Shown: positions 1 through 15,040, numbered from the stretch's first letter. The stretch: DNA of 64,000 nt from Ornithodoros turicata (GCF_037126465.1 NC_088206.1:12747187-12811186); one strand, 5' to 3'. The notes: a model not told the origin generated them from the letters alone. Numbers and translations are program-made.

Positions 1-253
1 AAGCTGCGTGTTTCTGTTTCCTTGAGGTGCAGTCCTTCGAGCTATAATATACCACATCTCAAGAACAAGAACAAAGCAAAATACAATCAATCGGTCCAGA
101 GTAAATTACAGACCATTAGATACCATTACTTTTACAGACCATTGCTTATTTAACTATACTCCAGCACAAGATCCTAGACTGAACAATGCTTTTACTTGAC
201 AAGTAAGTCAAGCACATAATTTAAGTCAATTAAGTGACTATAGGCTAGACTAC

Positions 254-3200
254 CTTGTCTAGGCGGTCGTCAGTGTGGAAGAACTCTGCGATATCCCAGG
301 GCTGTGGGCCGACTAGGCTGTGTTCCTGGAGGAACTGGAGGCCCCGCTTTGGTTTCCGGTTGAACAGGTCAATGCCCTGTTCCATTATCTCCTTCTGCTG
401 CTTGAGCACTTCCAATTGCTCGGGAATGTTGGAGCTGCTCACTGAATTGAGCGAGTTCGACGAACCACCATGGCTGACGAGGCTGCGATCTTCATCCTTG
501 CAGAACGTCTGAATGGACGGCTGAAAGTTTTCCTTAGGTCGAGGTAACAGCATCTTTTATTTATTATTTATTTATTTATTTAATTTTTATTTAGTTAATT
601 AATTTTTATTTATTTAATATATATATATATATTTATATATTATTCAATATATATTTTTATATTTAATAATTTTTATTTATTAAATTAATTTTTAATTTAT
701 TTTATGTATTATGCAAGGAGAAATTTCGCTCTTCAGTGCCACTTCAAGGGTTAGACATGAGCCTCTCGAATTAGTGTTAGAAACAAAGTGAATTTGTCGA
801 CGAGATATTTCTTCTCAACAAACTTTGGAAGAAACGGCATTACTTATGATTAGAGCCTGAAGTTTTCGGGAAGTATTGTTTCTAAATTCGGGCAGTAAAA
901 ATCGGGTAAATAAACATCTGCTCTAAATTAATGCAAATTTGGGGGGAAAAACTTTCAGGATGCTAAATTTGGGGAGAAATTGGGCTCAGTTACTCAAATG
1001 AACTGTACTTGTTTGGTACAAACGGCGATGTAACTGCATTTGCTGCCAACCAAGTTTGTGTGCATTCCTACAGATGTCTCAGCGAGGGCAGTTTGCCGGG
1101 TAAAAATCTGGTCTCTCCCTAAAGAGGCAACCTTCAATTTGGGGTGCAAATTCGGAGAAGAATCGGGTTAAGCCCTAAAACTTCAGGCTCTACTTATGAT
1201 GAGCCACACCACATTCGGTATTGTGTATGTTGCTAAACTCATAAATGCGAAAACCTCGGTGGTCAGCCACTGGCTGAACAAAGCAGCAAAAATAGTTTTG
1301 CGCCAGAAAAGTAAAATAAAACAAATAAAGAAAGAAAGGTGGGAAATAAAAGTAAAAGTGCAAGGATAAGATTTCGTATCATTGGGACTCTACATACCTC
1401 GGTGTGTTCGGGTCCTGCAGGTGGATTGGCGTAAAGGTCTTTGCTCCACTCCAGCATGCACTTGAGGATGGAGACCAAGCACTCTAGCCCTTTGATACGC
1501 ATGGATTTCTCTTGATTCGTGGTTGCACCCAGTTCCAGAGCTTGACGCCCCTGCGCTATCTTTGAGAGGTCGTTCACCAAACGTTCAAAGATGTTGGCTG
1601 CGTTCAAGTCGCAGTCGTAGTTGACGTAGATGTCCACCACGCTTTGGGCATCGGCACATATGCGAGTGAGCACCTGGGCAGTTGCATAAGAAGACAGCGT
1701 ATACAAGGTGTACATTAGGTTGCAACTGAAGTCTACAGTGGAAACGGAGAGTTGTACCCTCTCAAATCAGTTTCAAATAAACGAGTTGTTGTGTGTGTTG
1801 CCAGATTCTGTGTAACAACAACAATAACAACAACTTTATTACGAGACGATGAATGGAGAGTTTCATCGCCAGGGGCGACACTCTGCCCCATTGCTGGTGG
1901 TGATGCGGGGAATGAAATAATGAGCCCCTTCACGATAAGGATCGAAGTCCTATGTTATCCAGAAAGGTGAAGAGAGCTTTGAGGGCAGAGCACTGGTGGT
2001 CAGGATGTGGCCAGGGACCAAGCAATTTTGTGTGAGAGAGAGAGAGAGAGAGAGGGGGGGAGGGGGGCGAGAGTCCAGCTCGTTAAGAGATCCGGAGAGT
2101 ACGGTTCGGGAAGGTTGGTAGTGTGGGCAATGGAGAAGAATGTGCTCTAGATCTTCTACAGCACCGCAGTGACCGATTCTGACTGAGTGATTGTGTGTAG
2201 TTTGCAATGATGTCTACTACGATAGTGCTTTTCTAGCGGTGTTTCCAACCGAAAAATGTACTTTGCAAGAGACTGCGACTTCACTTTAACGAAGCAGGTC
2301 ACTATTAGAGTAACATGAAACATTGTCACAGCTTCCGATCAGGTGTGTTAATGAAATGGTTATAAAGGTAAGTATGCAATTTCCTTTATAATCGTTCATA
2401 ATAATAACGTTCATAATCTGTCACCCACCATCAGTCAATACCATCAGTCAATACCATCAGTCATATGAGGGTATGTCAATCTTTACGAATGTGAATTATG
2501 TTCCATGACAATCATGGCGCCAGTTTAGTAGATGCACAACACACCAGCTGGCAGCACCACTATCATCTATGTTGCTGTGTCATTTGCATAGTCACCGTGG
2601 TTATCTACTAGGGCATTCAGAACCACCCTGGTGTGTAACCAATGAATATTTGGCCATAATTAGTTGTATTGGGAAGTGGCCAAACTTGTATTAACACAGC
2701 ACATGTAGAAAATCATAGTGGCAATGTTCTAGACGGTCGTAACGTTATATTTTTTCACAAACAGATTATCAAGCAAATGTTATCGAGCATGAAACATAGC
2801 TTGTGGAGCTGTGCATGCCATGGCATGTTAATATCACTCTGGTTAATATATGCCACGGCTACACAGGAAATTATGCAATGTCACGCAACAGAACATTTGT
2901 GGCGACACGCCATAGCAACATTAGCGGAATGTCGCAGTGATTATAATTACGCCCTCGCATTTTCAGGTATTGTGTTTTTTGAAAAGCAGGGGCAAAATAT
3001 CTAATAACTAATTAATTAGGTGGAAAAGCAGGTTTTCTGAAGGAAAAAAAAAAAAGTTGTTCTCACAGTTCAGATGAAAGTGAGAGGCCAAGCAGTTTGA
3101 CTGAATATGCTTATTGTACTCTAGAGCCTGTAATGGTGGCTGAATTGGCACTTTGCCAAGTTCATTTTCAGGGTTTCCCTGGTTTTACCCACAGTGCCAA

Positions 3201-6200
3201 TTATGCAAATCACAGGGTAAAAACGGGTTTTACCGGGTTTAATCAGAAAACACGAGGCCATAACAATAGTAACGACAGTGCAAAGGCACACAATCTAATG
3301 TCACTTTTTGTTTCCATAGTTCAATAATACACTGCAGTTCAACTGCACATCCACTGGAGCCTTACATTACATATTTGGAAAGGAACCCCTGCCTTGCACT
3401 GTTGACGGCTACAACGAGGACTACCACAAAAAAAAAAACTAACCTGTATCACTTTCCACTTGTGACCGAAAGACGAACTCGGTGTCTCGAGGATGTTCAG
3501 GAAGATTTCCTTGAAGAACACTTCGATCTGCATCTTAAGATGCGTCTTGAAGTTCTGCAGCAGCGCCAGAAAGATGGTCACCGAGATCTCAAACACTTCG
3601 GGCACGGAGGAGACCCCGTTCTTGGACAGGGCGACACAGAGGTACTGTTTGATCGCGTTGATGAACATGTCGTTTGTTCGAAACACTGGGCCAGCATTCT
3701 GCAGTATGGACAGCAACAGCTGGAGGGAGAGCACCTTGGAACGTAACTCGTGAGACTTGGGGTCCGGCTGCCCCTCGGGGAGGGGTTTCATGGACAGCTT
3801 GCACAGGGAGCGGAACACGAGGAACGCGTCCTTTTGCCTGACGTGGGCAAAGTGGGCTTGCACGCACTCGGGTTCGCAGGCAACGCTTTCCTGGGATGGG
3901 ACACGGTTCAACGGCTCGGCGGGGCTCGTGCTGTCTTCGTTCGCGTCTCCGCCTCCGACCACCCGGTTGAGGATTTCGTTTAGCACTGTGGCGGCCACCT
4001 CTTGCGCGGTGTCTTCGCTGTAGTCTTCTTTAGGTTCCTTGGTGCCTTCCGACTCTTTGGATTCGGTGGTTTCAGTGCTCCCGTTTATTTCTGGGGTGCT
4101 ACATTAAAAAAGAACATTGTGCCAATATGTCAGTATTGAATTAAAATGTGTTGGTATTCAAATGAGCGCTAGTGACTTAGCAAGTAAGGCTTAGGACCTT
4201 ACTCAGAAAAGTCCTCTGACGTGTGACACTTTGATAAGTGTGGTTCGTTACGATATGCACATATTGTACTGCATGCTACATCATTGAGCAAAAAAGGAAT
4301 TATTTTTCTATGTGCCGTACTTGGCAAGACCCTCAAACACATGTACGCGTCAAGCTCTCACGTTAGAGCAGCAGCAGCTACGGCCTTTCCCATTGGCCTT
4401 CATAGGCATGTGACCTCTGCAGTGCTGCGTTACTGGCTGAGACTGCAGAGATGTCAGAGCCCGATTAGTTTCAGTATTTGCAGTGCTGATTTTCTATGCG
4501 TCTATTACCCTCATCACTGCAAAAAAAAATTGGAATGCAAGTTTCACAAATTTTTCATCCGGCATAACTTAGTACAAAGTGTGTCACAACCCCTTTAAGT
4601 GTTGAAATAGTCAGGTCGTATCACTTATGCGAGTGATTGCAGTATAAATAGAGCCTGAAGTTTTAGGGGTTTACCCGATTCTTCCCCGAATTTGCACCCC
4701 GAATTGAAGGTTCACCCTGTAGGGTGAAACCCGATTTTTACCCGGCAAATTCCCCCCACTGGGATGTCTGTAGGAATGCATTAACTTGCTTTTTTGAAGC
4801 AAATGCAGTTACATCACCGTTTGTACCAAACCACTACAGTTAGTTTGAGTAACTGAACCCGATTTCTCCCTGAATTTAACATATCGGCTGTTTTTTTCAC
4901 CCAAATTCGCATGAATTTAGTGCACACGTTTATTTACCCGATTTTTACCCCCCGAATTTTGAAAAAATATTTCCCGAAAACTTCAGGCTCTAAGTATAAA
5001 TACAGGCCTGAGAATAGGTGAAGCATGGACAGACTGCTTATAATTGGCCACTCTTAGTGTACCTGGAATGTTGACTGCTGTTTTGAGTCTTCGTTTCTTC
5101 CGTTGTGTCTTGGCAGGCTTCCATACGAGCAAAGATGACGCTGAGCATCTGCGTGAGGGTGGCTATGGCCGTCGTCTGGTTGATGAGGTTGCGCGACGCC
5201 AGGTAGATGTTGTAGCAAGTACGCACTGCCTGCAGTACACTACCCTCGTGCACCTCGCATGACTGACTTGTCACAACCGTAAGCAAGGCCTTGATGATTT
5301 GTAGTTGTACACCATCGTCTGTGGTGGGACCCTGAAAGTATTTTTGTATAGTGTGTACAGCGTAATGCTCTTCAGCACACAAGTCCTAAGCCCAGACATG
5401 TAAAAAATACTTTCCAGAAGTAATTGGACTGCAATCGCAGCATCATGCTCATAAAAGTAAACAGTTACAATTACAAAATTATAAATATAACTTCACTGCA
5501 ATTACAGCTGCTCTGAAATGATATACAATTTTGATGTAGTATGACTTTGTTCTTCTTCATCGAGGAACTCTGTGATGTGCGCCTTGTTCCCGTCTTCCGG
5601 ACTGTTCAGAGTAGACTTAAAAGCGGCGACACCTACGGCATGTGGTATGCAAAGGTGCAGTTCCTACTGGCATTCAAACATACTTATCCTAATTACCCAC
5701 ATTGTTGCATACTGGTGCTGACGTTACAATCTTCTTTCGTGAATAACGAAAAATCGCAGGTGTCGTGAAATCACACTACGAATTTAAATAAGATGAAGCT
5801 TAATCTCAAATTATGTTATATACGTATAGTTCCAAAAGTGACTCCAAGTGCAGTACAAACTATTTCCAAATATAATTAAGCTACAATAATATAATATAAA
5901 AAGGTAATCACGGAAGTCTTTAATTACGAAGACTGTAATTAAGTTCAATGATTAGGTTGCTTGTAATTAATTTACAGGTCTGGTCATAACCATTTGGCCA
6001 AACGTTTCAATGCAGTAAGTGCCGGTGCTGCCAGTACTGTACTACGAAAGAAACTACCCACAAGAATCAATAAGCTAGTGACTACCTTTATATACAGCCA
6101 TGATTGGAAACACTGTCGTACCTGAAAGCAGCCACATATAGTCTCTACGATGCGATCGATGAGCAGCTTGCTGGGGTCGGTTGGATCGGGCAGCAGTCCC

Positions 6201-8615
6201 GTAAGGTGGCCATACGCGATCAACTTCTGGATGCAATCCAGAGCTGTGACCACAATACGGGGCGACTTGGACTGGCAGGCCAGCTCAAACGGAAGCAAGT
6301 ATCGTTCAGCTTCGAGACCGGCCTGGCCCTTGGGCAGTGGAAGTGCAGAAGAAGTCTCCTGACTGCAGGGATAATGATGGAATCTTTAGTGACAACTACA
6401 GGTTGCCTCATAAATTGTTACAGAGACTTAACCACAGTACCTTATGTATCTGCACCAAGTCGTACATCACCCAACACAAGAGTAAAACACTGATCGCATA
6501 AAATAATGAAGTAATCTAAATTTTGTCGTCCATGAATTCGTATGACCGTCTTGGGATGTCCCCCTAGGGTCATCTCTATCTTTTACAAACCCCGACATCT
6601 GCTGCGTCTATCAAGCTGCGTGAGAAATTCTCACCAGACCTGTTCGTCGTGGAGAGTAATCTTGATCATCAGCATTTTTGTAGCGCTCTTCGATTAGATT
6701 ACCTACTTAAAAACTGTCTAACAAAAGGAGCATGCTACCTAAACAGTGCGTGGAGAAAGCAAGGCAGTATCCATAACGATGATGCTCAAGCTTGGGCACA
6801 ACAACAAGATGACATAACGTAACACAAAACAAGCTCAAACCAGCCAGAACGAGTAATTTACGCAGACATTGCAATATATATCATAAGGCCCCCCCCAACA
6901 GAAACACAGAAACTAGGTTACAAGCACCTAAGAAGGATTAGAAGGCGAAAAAAGAACATTGACGTGAGAACAGAGTTTCAGCAACCGAACCAGATGCTTA
7001 TGGCTTTTGGTCTTATAACATATATTTGAACATTTGTGTAAATAAATCGTTTGTGCTCGTGTTGTGCTACATTACGTCCTGTTGTTGTGGCCAAGCTCGG
7101 GGCTTCGTCGTCGATCTTGTCTACTAGCTTGCCTGCGTGTATGCTATTTTAACTGCAAGTCAGCATGCGGCCCACAATATGATTTCTATGTTTGTTGCAA
7201 GTGCACCTTCTATTATGTATAGCATGATGCATTTCTCTTGTAGCACTTACGACATCCCTCTCTAGACAGCATTACACAAGCAAGAGGGTACAAAACATAG
7301 AAGTACTGAATGCGTTAAAATCCCCCAGTGCTGGAAATAAAGGCCCGGCCAACTTTTAACTCTATTCTACATATGTCTAGAAGACAGTGGCATTCTCCAA
7401 CTTTTCCTTTCTGCAAGAACACTCCAGTGTACAGCCAGCTACAAGAATTTGCACTCATTTGAAGATGATGGGGACATCCTTTGTTTTCAGCATCTTCTGC
7501 AGCTGGCAGCTGACAGACGGCCTTGGTGCCTTGACAGGATATACTTGTGACACTTATATTGTGTAGGCGCAAGGCTGTCAATCCAAAATGATATTTTAAC
7601 CATGCTCGTTCGTTATGCTTCTCTATTTTATAAAATATTTCATTTTAGTGTCATGCATCCGAAGAGAAAGGACTATCGAGCAACCCACAATGTTGATATG
7701 TCATGTCTACAGCACTTTGAAATTGCATGCAATAAAATTTTAATGTCTGCAATTCACTTACCTTTGTACCATGTCCTTGGTCTCATTTTTTATTTCCTCT
7801 GCAAGCATAAAAATTGCACACAGTTCGTTTTTAATCTGTTACACACAAATGAGGTAGCTGTTTTATGCATAAAGGTCTTTCAAATGCATCCACAGTGAAC
7901 ATTTTTATTATGCATGACACATGACCTAGATTACACATTCGTTGCTCGAATGCAATCAATACCTATTGCACACGAATCTTGTCATACGCATGACATCAAC
8001 TGTTTATTGGAAAGCACAATCCATTAAGAAGCACAGGCCATATTGCTACCCTGCTCAGTCAGACTATATGAGAAACTTGGGCGGAACACCTAGAATGGGA
8101 TTTTACACAATGTCAGCTGTTTTATCGTTTGCTCTTCAATGCGTTACGTGTCACTGGACAAGACAGCGAAGCATCACATGGTTTCCGCAAGCGGACGCAA
8201 GTTTTCAAGACGTGCTTACGATACAAAGTGCAATTCCAACATTGCAAAGAGCGGCTTACCCCGTTTCATGTTACAATGCTCGAGAGGTTCCCCGTAATAT
8301 TCTATGATTTTTCCGAGAACACGATGTACTAGTATGTAGGGCAAACAAGACCTTTACAAGTTAGATCGAGCACCTGCTTCCTTCAGAGCACTCCCAATGA
8401 GCACTCGAAGAATCACTCTGAATTGAAACACCTCTGCTATGCCCCAAGAACCATACAAGAAACGTTTACTTTCTCTTCACTTTTCCCACTGTTAGATTGC
8501 ATTCAGAAACGCCCTTACCTAAAGCCACTTCACAGGCCTTCCGAAGTTGAGAGTGATGAGATCGCTTGATTTCGCGATCGTTTAAGATCTTTTCCAGAGC
8601 ACGAGTGATGAACAT
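254..8615 (-). CDS. ARFGEF1: BIG/Sec71-type ARF guanine-nucleotide exchange factor, 5' part (7 exons, gene continues off left edge)
   Basis: Coding exons in transcript order: 8615-8519, 7798-7762, 6362-6122, 5331-5063, 4098-3444, 1673-1398, and 553 (or 532) to 254. All have GT-AG borders and the phases chain without a break, giving about 625 residues. The product starts [11 protein letters not shown]. Exons 1-5 encode the DCB region, including [20 protein letters not shown] and [14 protein letters not shown]. Exon 6 carries the HUS-box-type motif [18 protein letters not shown]. The last exon enters the Sec7 domain ([15 protein letters not shown], then a block ending DDRLDK). The catalytic Sec7 glutamate must lie beyond the left edge. 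Family knowledge: BIG proteins load GTP onto ARF GTPases at the trans-Golgi and recycling endosomes and are brefeldin A sensitive. Family assignment is strong; one BIG versus paralogue 1 or 2 cannot be told. The acceptor of the last exon is ambiguous (AT-rich tract, 553 or 532, both in frame). Exon 2 is only 37 nt. Confidence 0.93.
851..1192. mobile_element. hAT-type MITE, copy 1 (BIG intron)
   Basis: A 342-bp element bounded by inverted repeats TAGAGCCTGAAGTTTT / AAAACTTCAGGCTCTA, with the 8-bp direct repeat CTTATGAT at 843-850 and 1193-1200. The 8-bp duplication and a terminus fitting the hAT YARNG pattern (TAGAG) point to a non-autonomous hAT element. No coding capacity. It sits in the intron between BIG exons 6 and 7 and is a diverged copy of 4649-4992 in opposite orientation. 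Confidence 0.9.
1790..2230 (-). mobile_element. LINE fragment (3' end of ORF2 plus tail), in BIG intron
   Basis: On the minus strand near 2200-2070 the translation reads [21 protein letters not shown] followed by a leucine-rich stretch. This matches the C-terminal Cys/His motif (CxxC...HxLxxCPxY) found downstream of the RT/RNase H region in many arthropod non-LTR retrotransposons. The frame stays open to about 1950, and an ACAACAACAATAACAAC tract at about 1800-1830 could be the 3' tail. It is 5'-truncated and runs through a purine-rich tract near 2034-2067. Non-functional fragment; the clade cannot be named. Confidence 0.55.
2034..2067. repeat. (GA)n / poly-G purine tract
   Basis: An uninterrupted GAGAGA run passes into G-rich sequence, inside the LINE remnant. 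Simple repeat. Confidence 0.9.
2231..3443. other. Intronic DNA between BIG exons 5 and 6, no gene seen
   Basis: No exon-like ORF with family similarity on either strand. It contains three copies of a 13-bp tandem (CCATCAGTCAATA) at about 2428-2464. A short ATG-less patch with repeated GGTTTTACC words (about 3165-3245) resembles decayed interspersed repeat sequence. Confidence 0.6.
4649..4992. mobile_element. hAT-type MITE, copy 2 (BIG intron, inverted relative to copy 1)
   Basis: A 344-bp element with the TAGAGCCTGAAG terminal inverted repeats and the 8-bp duplication AGTATAAA at 4641-4648 and 4993-5000. Its reverse complement aligns end to end with 851-1192 with scattered mismatches. It lies in the intron between BIG exons 4 and 5, so the two inverted copies bracket BIG exons 5 and 6. 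Confidence 0.9.
6363..7761. other. BIG intron 2, no gene seen
   Basis: The intron between the 37-nt exon 2 and exon 3. Short ORFs on both strands show no recognisable family, no splice-compatible conservation and no repeat structure I could identify. I see nothing else in it. Confidence 0.6.
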
Positions 8616-8900
8616 TTCGCCCGTGTTTGAACCTGTTCGCATCCTTTTTGTTACCTTACTGACATCTTACTTAAATTGACAACGCGGCACCGTGTTGGAA
8701 CGATAATCTCAATGTATCTCATTCGCAATCACTACCTAAACATCTCGTCGCCATCTTCGCATGTGTGGTGACGTAAAAGGCGGTTCAGCTGATCGCCGCC
8801 AAATGGCGCCACCGCACAATCGTAATCGTATCGTCTGCGTCGCGATCTGAATGACAGAAACGTAAATAATTGGGACTAAATAAAATTGCTATCAATTATT
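8616..8900 (-). promoter_or_regulatory. Likely 5' UTR / promoter region of the BIG gene
   Basis: Immediately upstream of the BIG start codon the base composition changes to a CG-containing stretch (about 8740-8860, with GCCGCCAAATGGCGCCACC) in otherwise AT-rich DNA. Such an island upstream of a housekeeping gene suggests a TATA-less promoter. No TATA box or transcription start can be pinned down. From 8900 to 9588 I see no gene. Confidence 0.4.
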
Positions 8901-9588
8901 TTGTCCCGTCATTTCAGTTCATCAGTTTCAAAAACAACTCTGAAAACGCAGACAATCTATTGTCATTTTGATGCGTTGCTCCAATTCACCTCCTTTCCTT
9001 CCTTCTTTCCTCACATCCTTGCCTTTATCCAGGAAAAGGGTTAAAAACAATTTCCTTGTTTCAACACCATGAATCTAATCAGCAGGTCAACAAACCCACA
9101 TCACAAAAATCACATTATAGATCGCATGTTTCTGTTTGCACAAAATAAGTCCATTGAGCTCAAACCAGAACATAGAAGATGCTGCACACCTGATGTAGAG
9201 TAGGAATCTGAATTTTGAGTTGCCTTGTACAGTTTTTCTCAAGTTCAGAACAATATCATGAAGCTTAATATATTTGTTGCACTGAATTCTCATGTGGGCA
9301 TATACGTAGCTCTTTGGAACTGAAATAAGGCATAAACTCTACCACTCCTAACAACACATACAGAAAATGTAGCCAAAAAGAAACCACACCCAACTGCTAC
9401 AACAATGTGCACCAGTAGTGGATTTTACTACAGCCCTCAAGTACAGAAAACAGAGAGGTGTAGTTGACGTTAGCAGTGAGAAAAAAAAAATAAAAATGAC
9501 CAAGTTCTTGCGCGAGCTCTACACATTCACTGTCTTCATGTCTTTCGAACGTGAGAACAACAAATGGCTACGAAGACTAGGGGCTGAG

Positions 9589-11000
9589 CTACAGAGGCTT
9601 GGCATCCACCAGTTTGAACCAGTGGCCACATTCGCAGCGTCTGGGGTCTCCCCTGTGCAGCCACATCCAGTTTATCACCGTTGCATCTTCTTCACCTACG
9701 TAGAAGTGAACGAGGAACATTATTACCTTTCCATTACGCAAAATATATTAGTTGCTATCCTATTAAACTTCATATTGCCAGTGTCCTGCTTCCCATTTTT
9801 CGCTCAGTCTCACACAAATGCATCCAAAGCTCAAGGTAGAAAGGAACACAGTCAAGCTTTTCTGCACAGGCCTCGTGATTGGATAGCATAGAGCAAGCTA
9901 AATAAAAAAAATGCCTGAAAGAGTTCAGAGGACAGTTCACAAATCAAAACTTTTTAAGATGAGCCTGAAAAAATACACTCTGAATAGCATTCTCTCGTCA
10001 CATAAACAAGTCACAACCTGGAAAAGGATACTGTAATGGGAAGTTGCCTTACATTTCTGCATGTATGTGAGTTATGTACGATCTCTTAGTGCAAATGATG
10101 GAGCAGTGGCAAGAGTGCATCAGAGTTTTCTTTGCTTTTTTTTTTAGTTCAAGCGTGTGCATCTTGATTAACAGATTAAATTCTGGCAGTACACTATTGT
10201 TGAATTTACAGCAAGCAAAACCCATTGAGGTGGAAACGACAATTACAAATGTCACGCCGGTCGCCTCTCAAATGTGGCAATTCAAAACATGTGAGCACTT
10301 ACAAATGCAACCAATCATCCTTTTCTCCAAGTAGGATGGAATGAGGTTAGGATTATCCTTGGTGCCTGGACCACGTTTGAAGACTCGCATATCAAAAGGA
10401 TCCTAAAATGAGGAGACAACCGTGGAAGAATCGTTTGGGTTTTGCAAAACGAAATTGCGTACCTCATTTCCAGCTGCTATTGCGTCGAGTTCCAGTTTTT
10501 CCTTACCACAGGCATACTCTCTAGCGTCGAAAATCCCTGGAAGTGAACAAACGGCGAGTACAATTTCGTGCTACAATTCGCGGAGGAATAAAATTAAAAT
10601 GCAAAAGAATCTGAGAACAGCCAAATGCCCCCGGGTGAGAACGTTCCAACCGCTTGCCGACAAGACGAAAACCATGCGATTTAAAGAATACGAAGACTCA
10701 GTTTTGCAGAATACCCACGTACGCAACCCAATACGATATTTACAGTGCTACTTTACGCAATGAAACAGTGCATAGGGTCTTTATGCGTCAGTTTCGTGTT
10801 CGCTGCGCTGCGTTAGGCTTATCGTACGTGTCGTTACGACCAAGTTTTCGTGGATCGTGCCAATGCAAACCGAACCGTAAAATGTTAAACGTATTTCTTG
10901 TAGTGTACTTACGCTTTTCTTCTGATTTATACCGCCTGGCATTTATTACCAAGGCACGCCTCGCATTTTTAACTAGTGACCTTCCCACCAACGAAGCCAT
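9589..11000 (-). CDS. COX5B: Cytochrome c oxidase subunit 5B, complete (4 exons, 122 aa)
   Basis: Coding exons in transcript order: 11000-10913, 10536-10463, 10402-10303, 9695-9589. Total 369 nt including the TAG stop, with GT-AG borders and consistent phases. The first 25 residues ([15 protein letters not shown]...) are basic with no acidic residue, as expected for a mitochondrial presequence. The core includes [20 protein letters not shown]. The zinc-site region shows a CxC pair in RMIGCICEED and the C-terminal [12 protein letters not shown]. Family knowledge: COX5B is a nuclear-encoded, zinc-binding matrix-side subunit of respiratory complex IV. A start 15 nt upstream would use GTG, so the ATG at 11000 is preferred. 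The gene is head-to-head with CSN5. Intron 3 (9696-10302) holds nothing I recognise. A canonical AATAAA is not obvious downstream. Confidence 0.96.
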
Positions 11001-11300
11001 GATCGTCTTCTCCACAAGACTGTTTTGAAGGAGATAGCTATCTCGCAGAAAAAAGCGGACATCGTATTATGTGCAAAAGGTTTGATTGTAAAACATAAAA
11101 CGTGTTTCCGATAATTTTTTAAAATCTATTTATTGATAAAGAAAATTTTATATCCGAATTATTATTTCATCACTTCCTACTTCACTGCGTGACCACATCC
11201 ATTGACGCGAATGGCAGCTGACATGTTTTGTTTTCCAAGCTGGCGCCAGTAAGGACCGAATAGCACGTTGCGAGCAAATTTCACATTATATTTCGGTGTC
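11001..11300. promoter_or_regulatory. Divergent COX5B / CSN5 intergenic region, probable bidirectional promoter
   Basis: Only 300 bp separate the COX5B start codon (11000, minus) from the CSN5 start codon (11301, plus). Both 5' UTRs and core promoters must fit here unless further non-coding exons lie elsewhere. The stretch is AT-rich in the middle (11100-11170) with no clear TATA box. The regulatory role is inferred from geometry alone. Confidence 0.6.
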
Positions 11301-13795
<2,495 letters not shown>

Positions 13796-13874
13796 CTCGT
13801 AGATCGTTGATGTCCGTATTTGACTTTCCTCCGCGCTTTGGAAATTGAGTTAGTATTGTGTCGTTGCTTGCTAA

Positions 13875-13880
13875 AATAAA
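13875..13880 (+). promoter_or_regulatory. CSN5 polyadenylation signal
   Basis: A canonical AATAAA lies 80 nt past the CSN5 stop codon, followed by GT-rich sequence within 40 nt. It implies a short 3' UTR. Confidence 0.75.
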
Positions 13881-15040
13881 TGTTTTGAAAGGCATAGTGT
13901 GGGGCATGGTTGTAATTCATTGAGGCGAAGTAGTACTTGCTAAAACAGTGGTAAGGTAGCATGAAATAGTAGTGTATGTATTAATGATGCCATCATTGAT
14001 GATGATGATGATGATGATCCTGGAGGCTATCCCCTTTGTTTTATCGAAGCAACAGGGTGTTGTAAAGCTTGTGTTGTGTTTGTCCTTCTGCGTTTAATTG
14101 CTACATCCACTACAACGTCACATGCTCATGTCTTCTGTAACAAGGAGGTGCAGTGTCTGCACAAACACAAGTTGCCAAACATTCGCTTTTCTAAATGCTT
14201 TTGTTAGACCAGCTGACTCAAGTTTTATAAATCCCTTGCTCTAAGAATGCTACGATTTTGCCGTAGGTTTAGCTTACATAAATGCGTTGGCGTTGCTGGA
14301 AATCCGTCTGGTAAATAACTAACAAACTGTGTGTGCAAATGCGAGTTAGGTTTTTCTGCATGCTCCTTATAAACACTGCCGACAAACCGGAACAGAAAGA
14401 ACAATGCATTGCACAGAACTTCTTTTGGATGGGCATCCTCTTCTTTTTCTTATTATTATTTTCTATAGCACCGATCCATCCCTGCATCAAAGCGAACACA
14501 CCCCCTTTCGCAGTGATGAGCACAAAAGAGATGGGACAAGTCTACTACCACACTATTGGGGACTACCAGTCCCCACCTGGCAAGGTTGTTTCGCGATGGT
14601 ACGGTCGCAGCCGAGACGCCGCCCACACAACACTAGATTACCATCAGCGAGTGTGTGGCTGGAGTGCATAATGAACTCTGCGACGGTGTCCCTGCCTATG
14701 AAACAGCTCCAGTGTCGCCAACACCATCAGCATATATTTCACACTGCCTGAGATACTGGAGGATGTAGAGACTCGTCTGCAAAGGGTGTAGGCCGCAAGG
14801 CAGCGAGAAAACGACGCTGCTCACAAAATATAAGGTTGGGAGGACATTACTATCGAGCACGACTAAGGGTCAGCAGACCATCCTCGTTTGCATGCCACCA
14901 CGAGCGATGGGCCACTACTTCCGTGGTGATGGTAAAAATTGAGATTGAGAGCGTATAGGCGTGAGAGGCAGTCTGTTAAGGTCAGTCAGCTTCGCGACTG
15001 TTGAAATGCATCAGGATGCATTGGCTTTACCCTGTCAAAT
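13881..15040. other. Intergenic DNA, no gene seen
   Basis: Contains a short (GAT)n run near 13993-14018. Open frames on both strands have no recognisable family motif. It ends where the degenerate minisatellite begins. Confidence 0.6.

Noticed and set aside
1263..1715. 150-codon minus-strand ORF starting [10 protein letters not shown] and ending in a hydrophobic tail
   Set aside because: Only 1398-1673 is exonic. The start and the hydrophobic tail are intron read-through past the AG and GT borders, so there is no separate membrane protein.
3375..4023. Plus-strand ORFs at 3375-3753 and 3750-4023
   Set aside because: Antisense shadows of BIG exon 5 (3444-4098), which has clear family similarity on the minus strand.
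9418..9891. 157-codon plus-strand ORF
   Set aside because: It overlaps COX5B exon 4 in antisense and has no family similarity. The minus-strand zinc-site exon explains the region.
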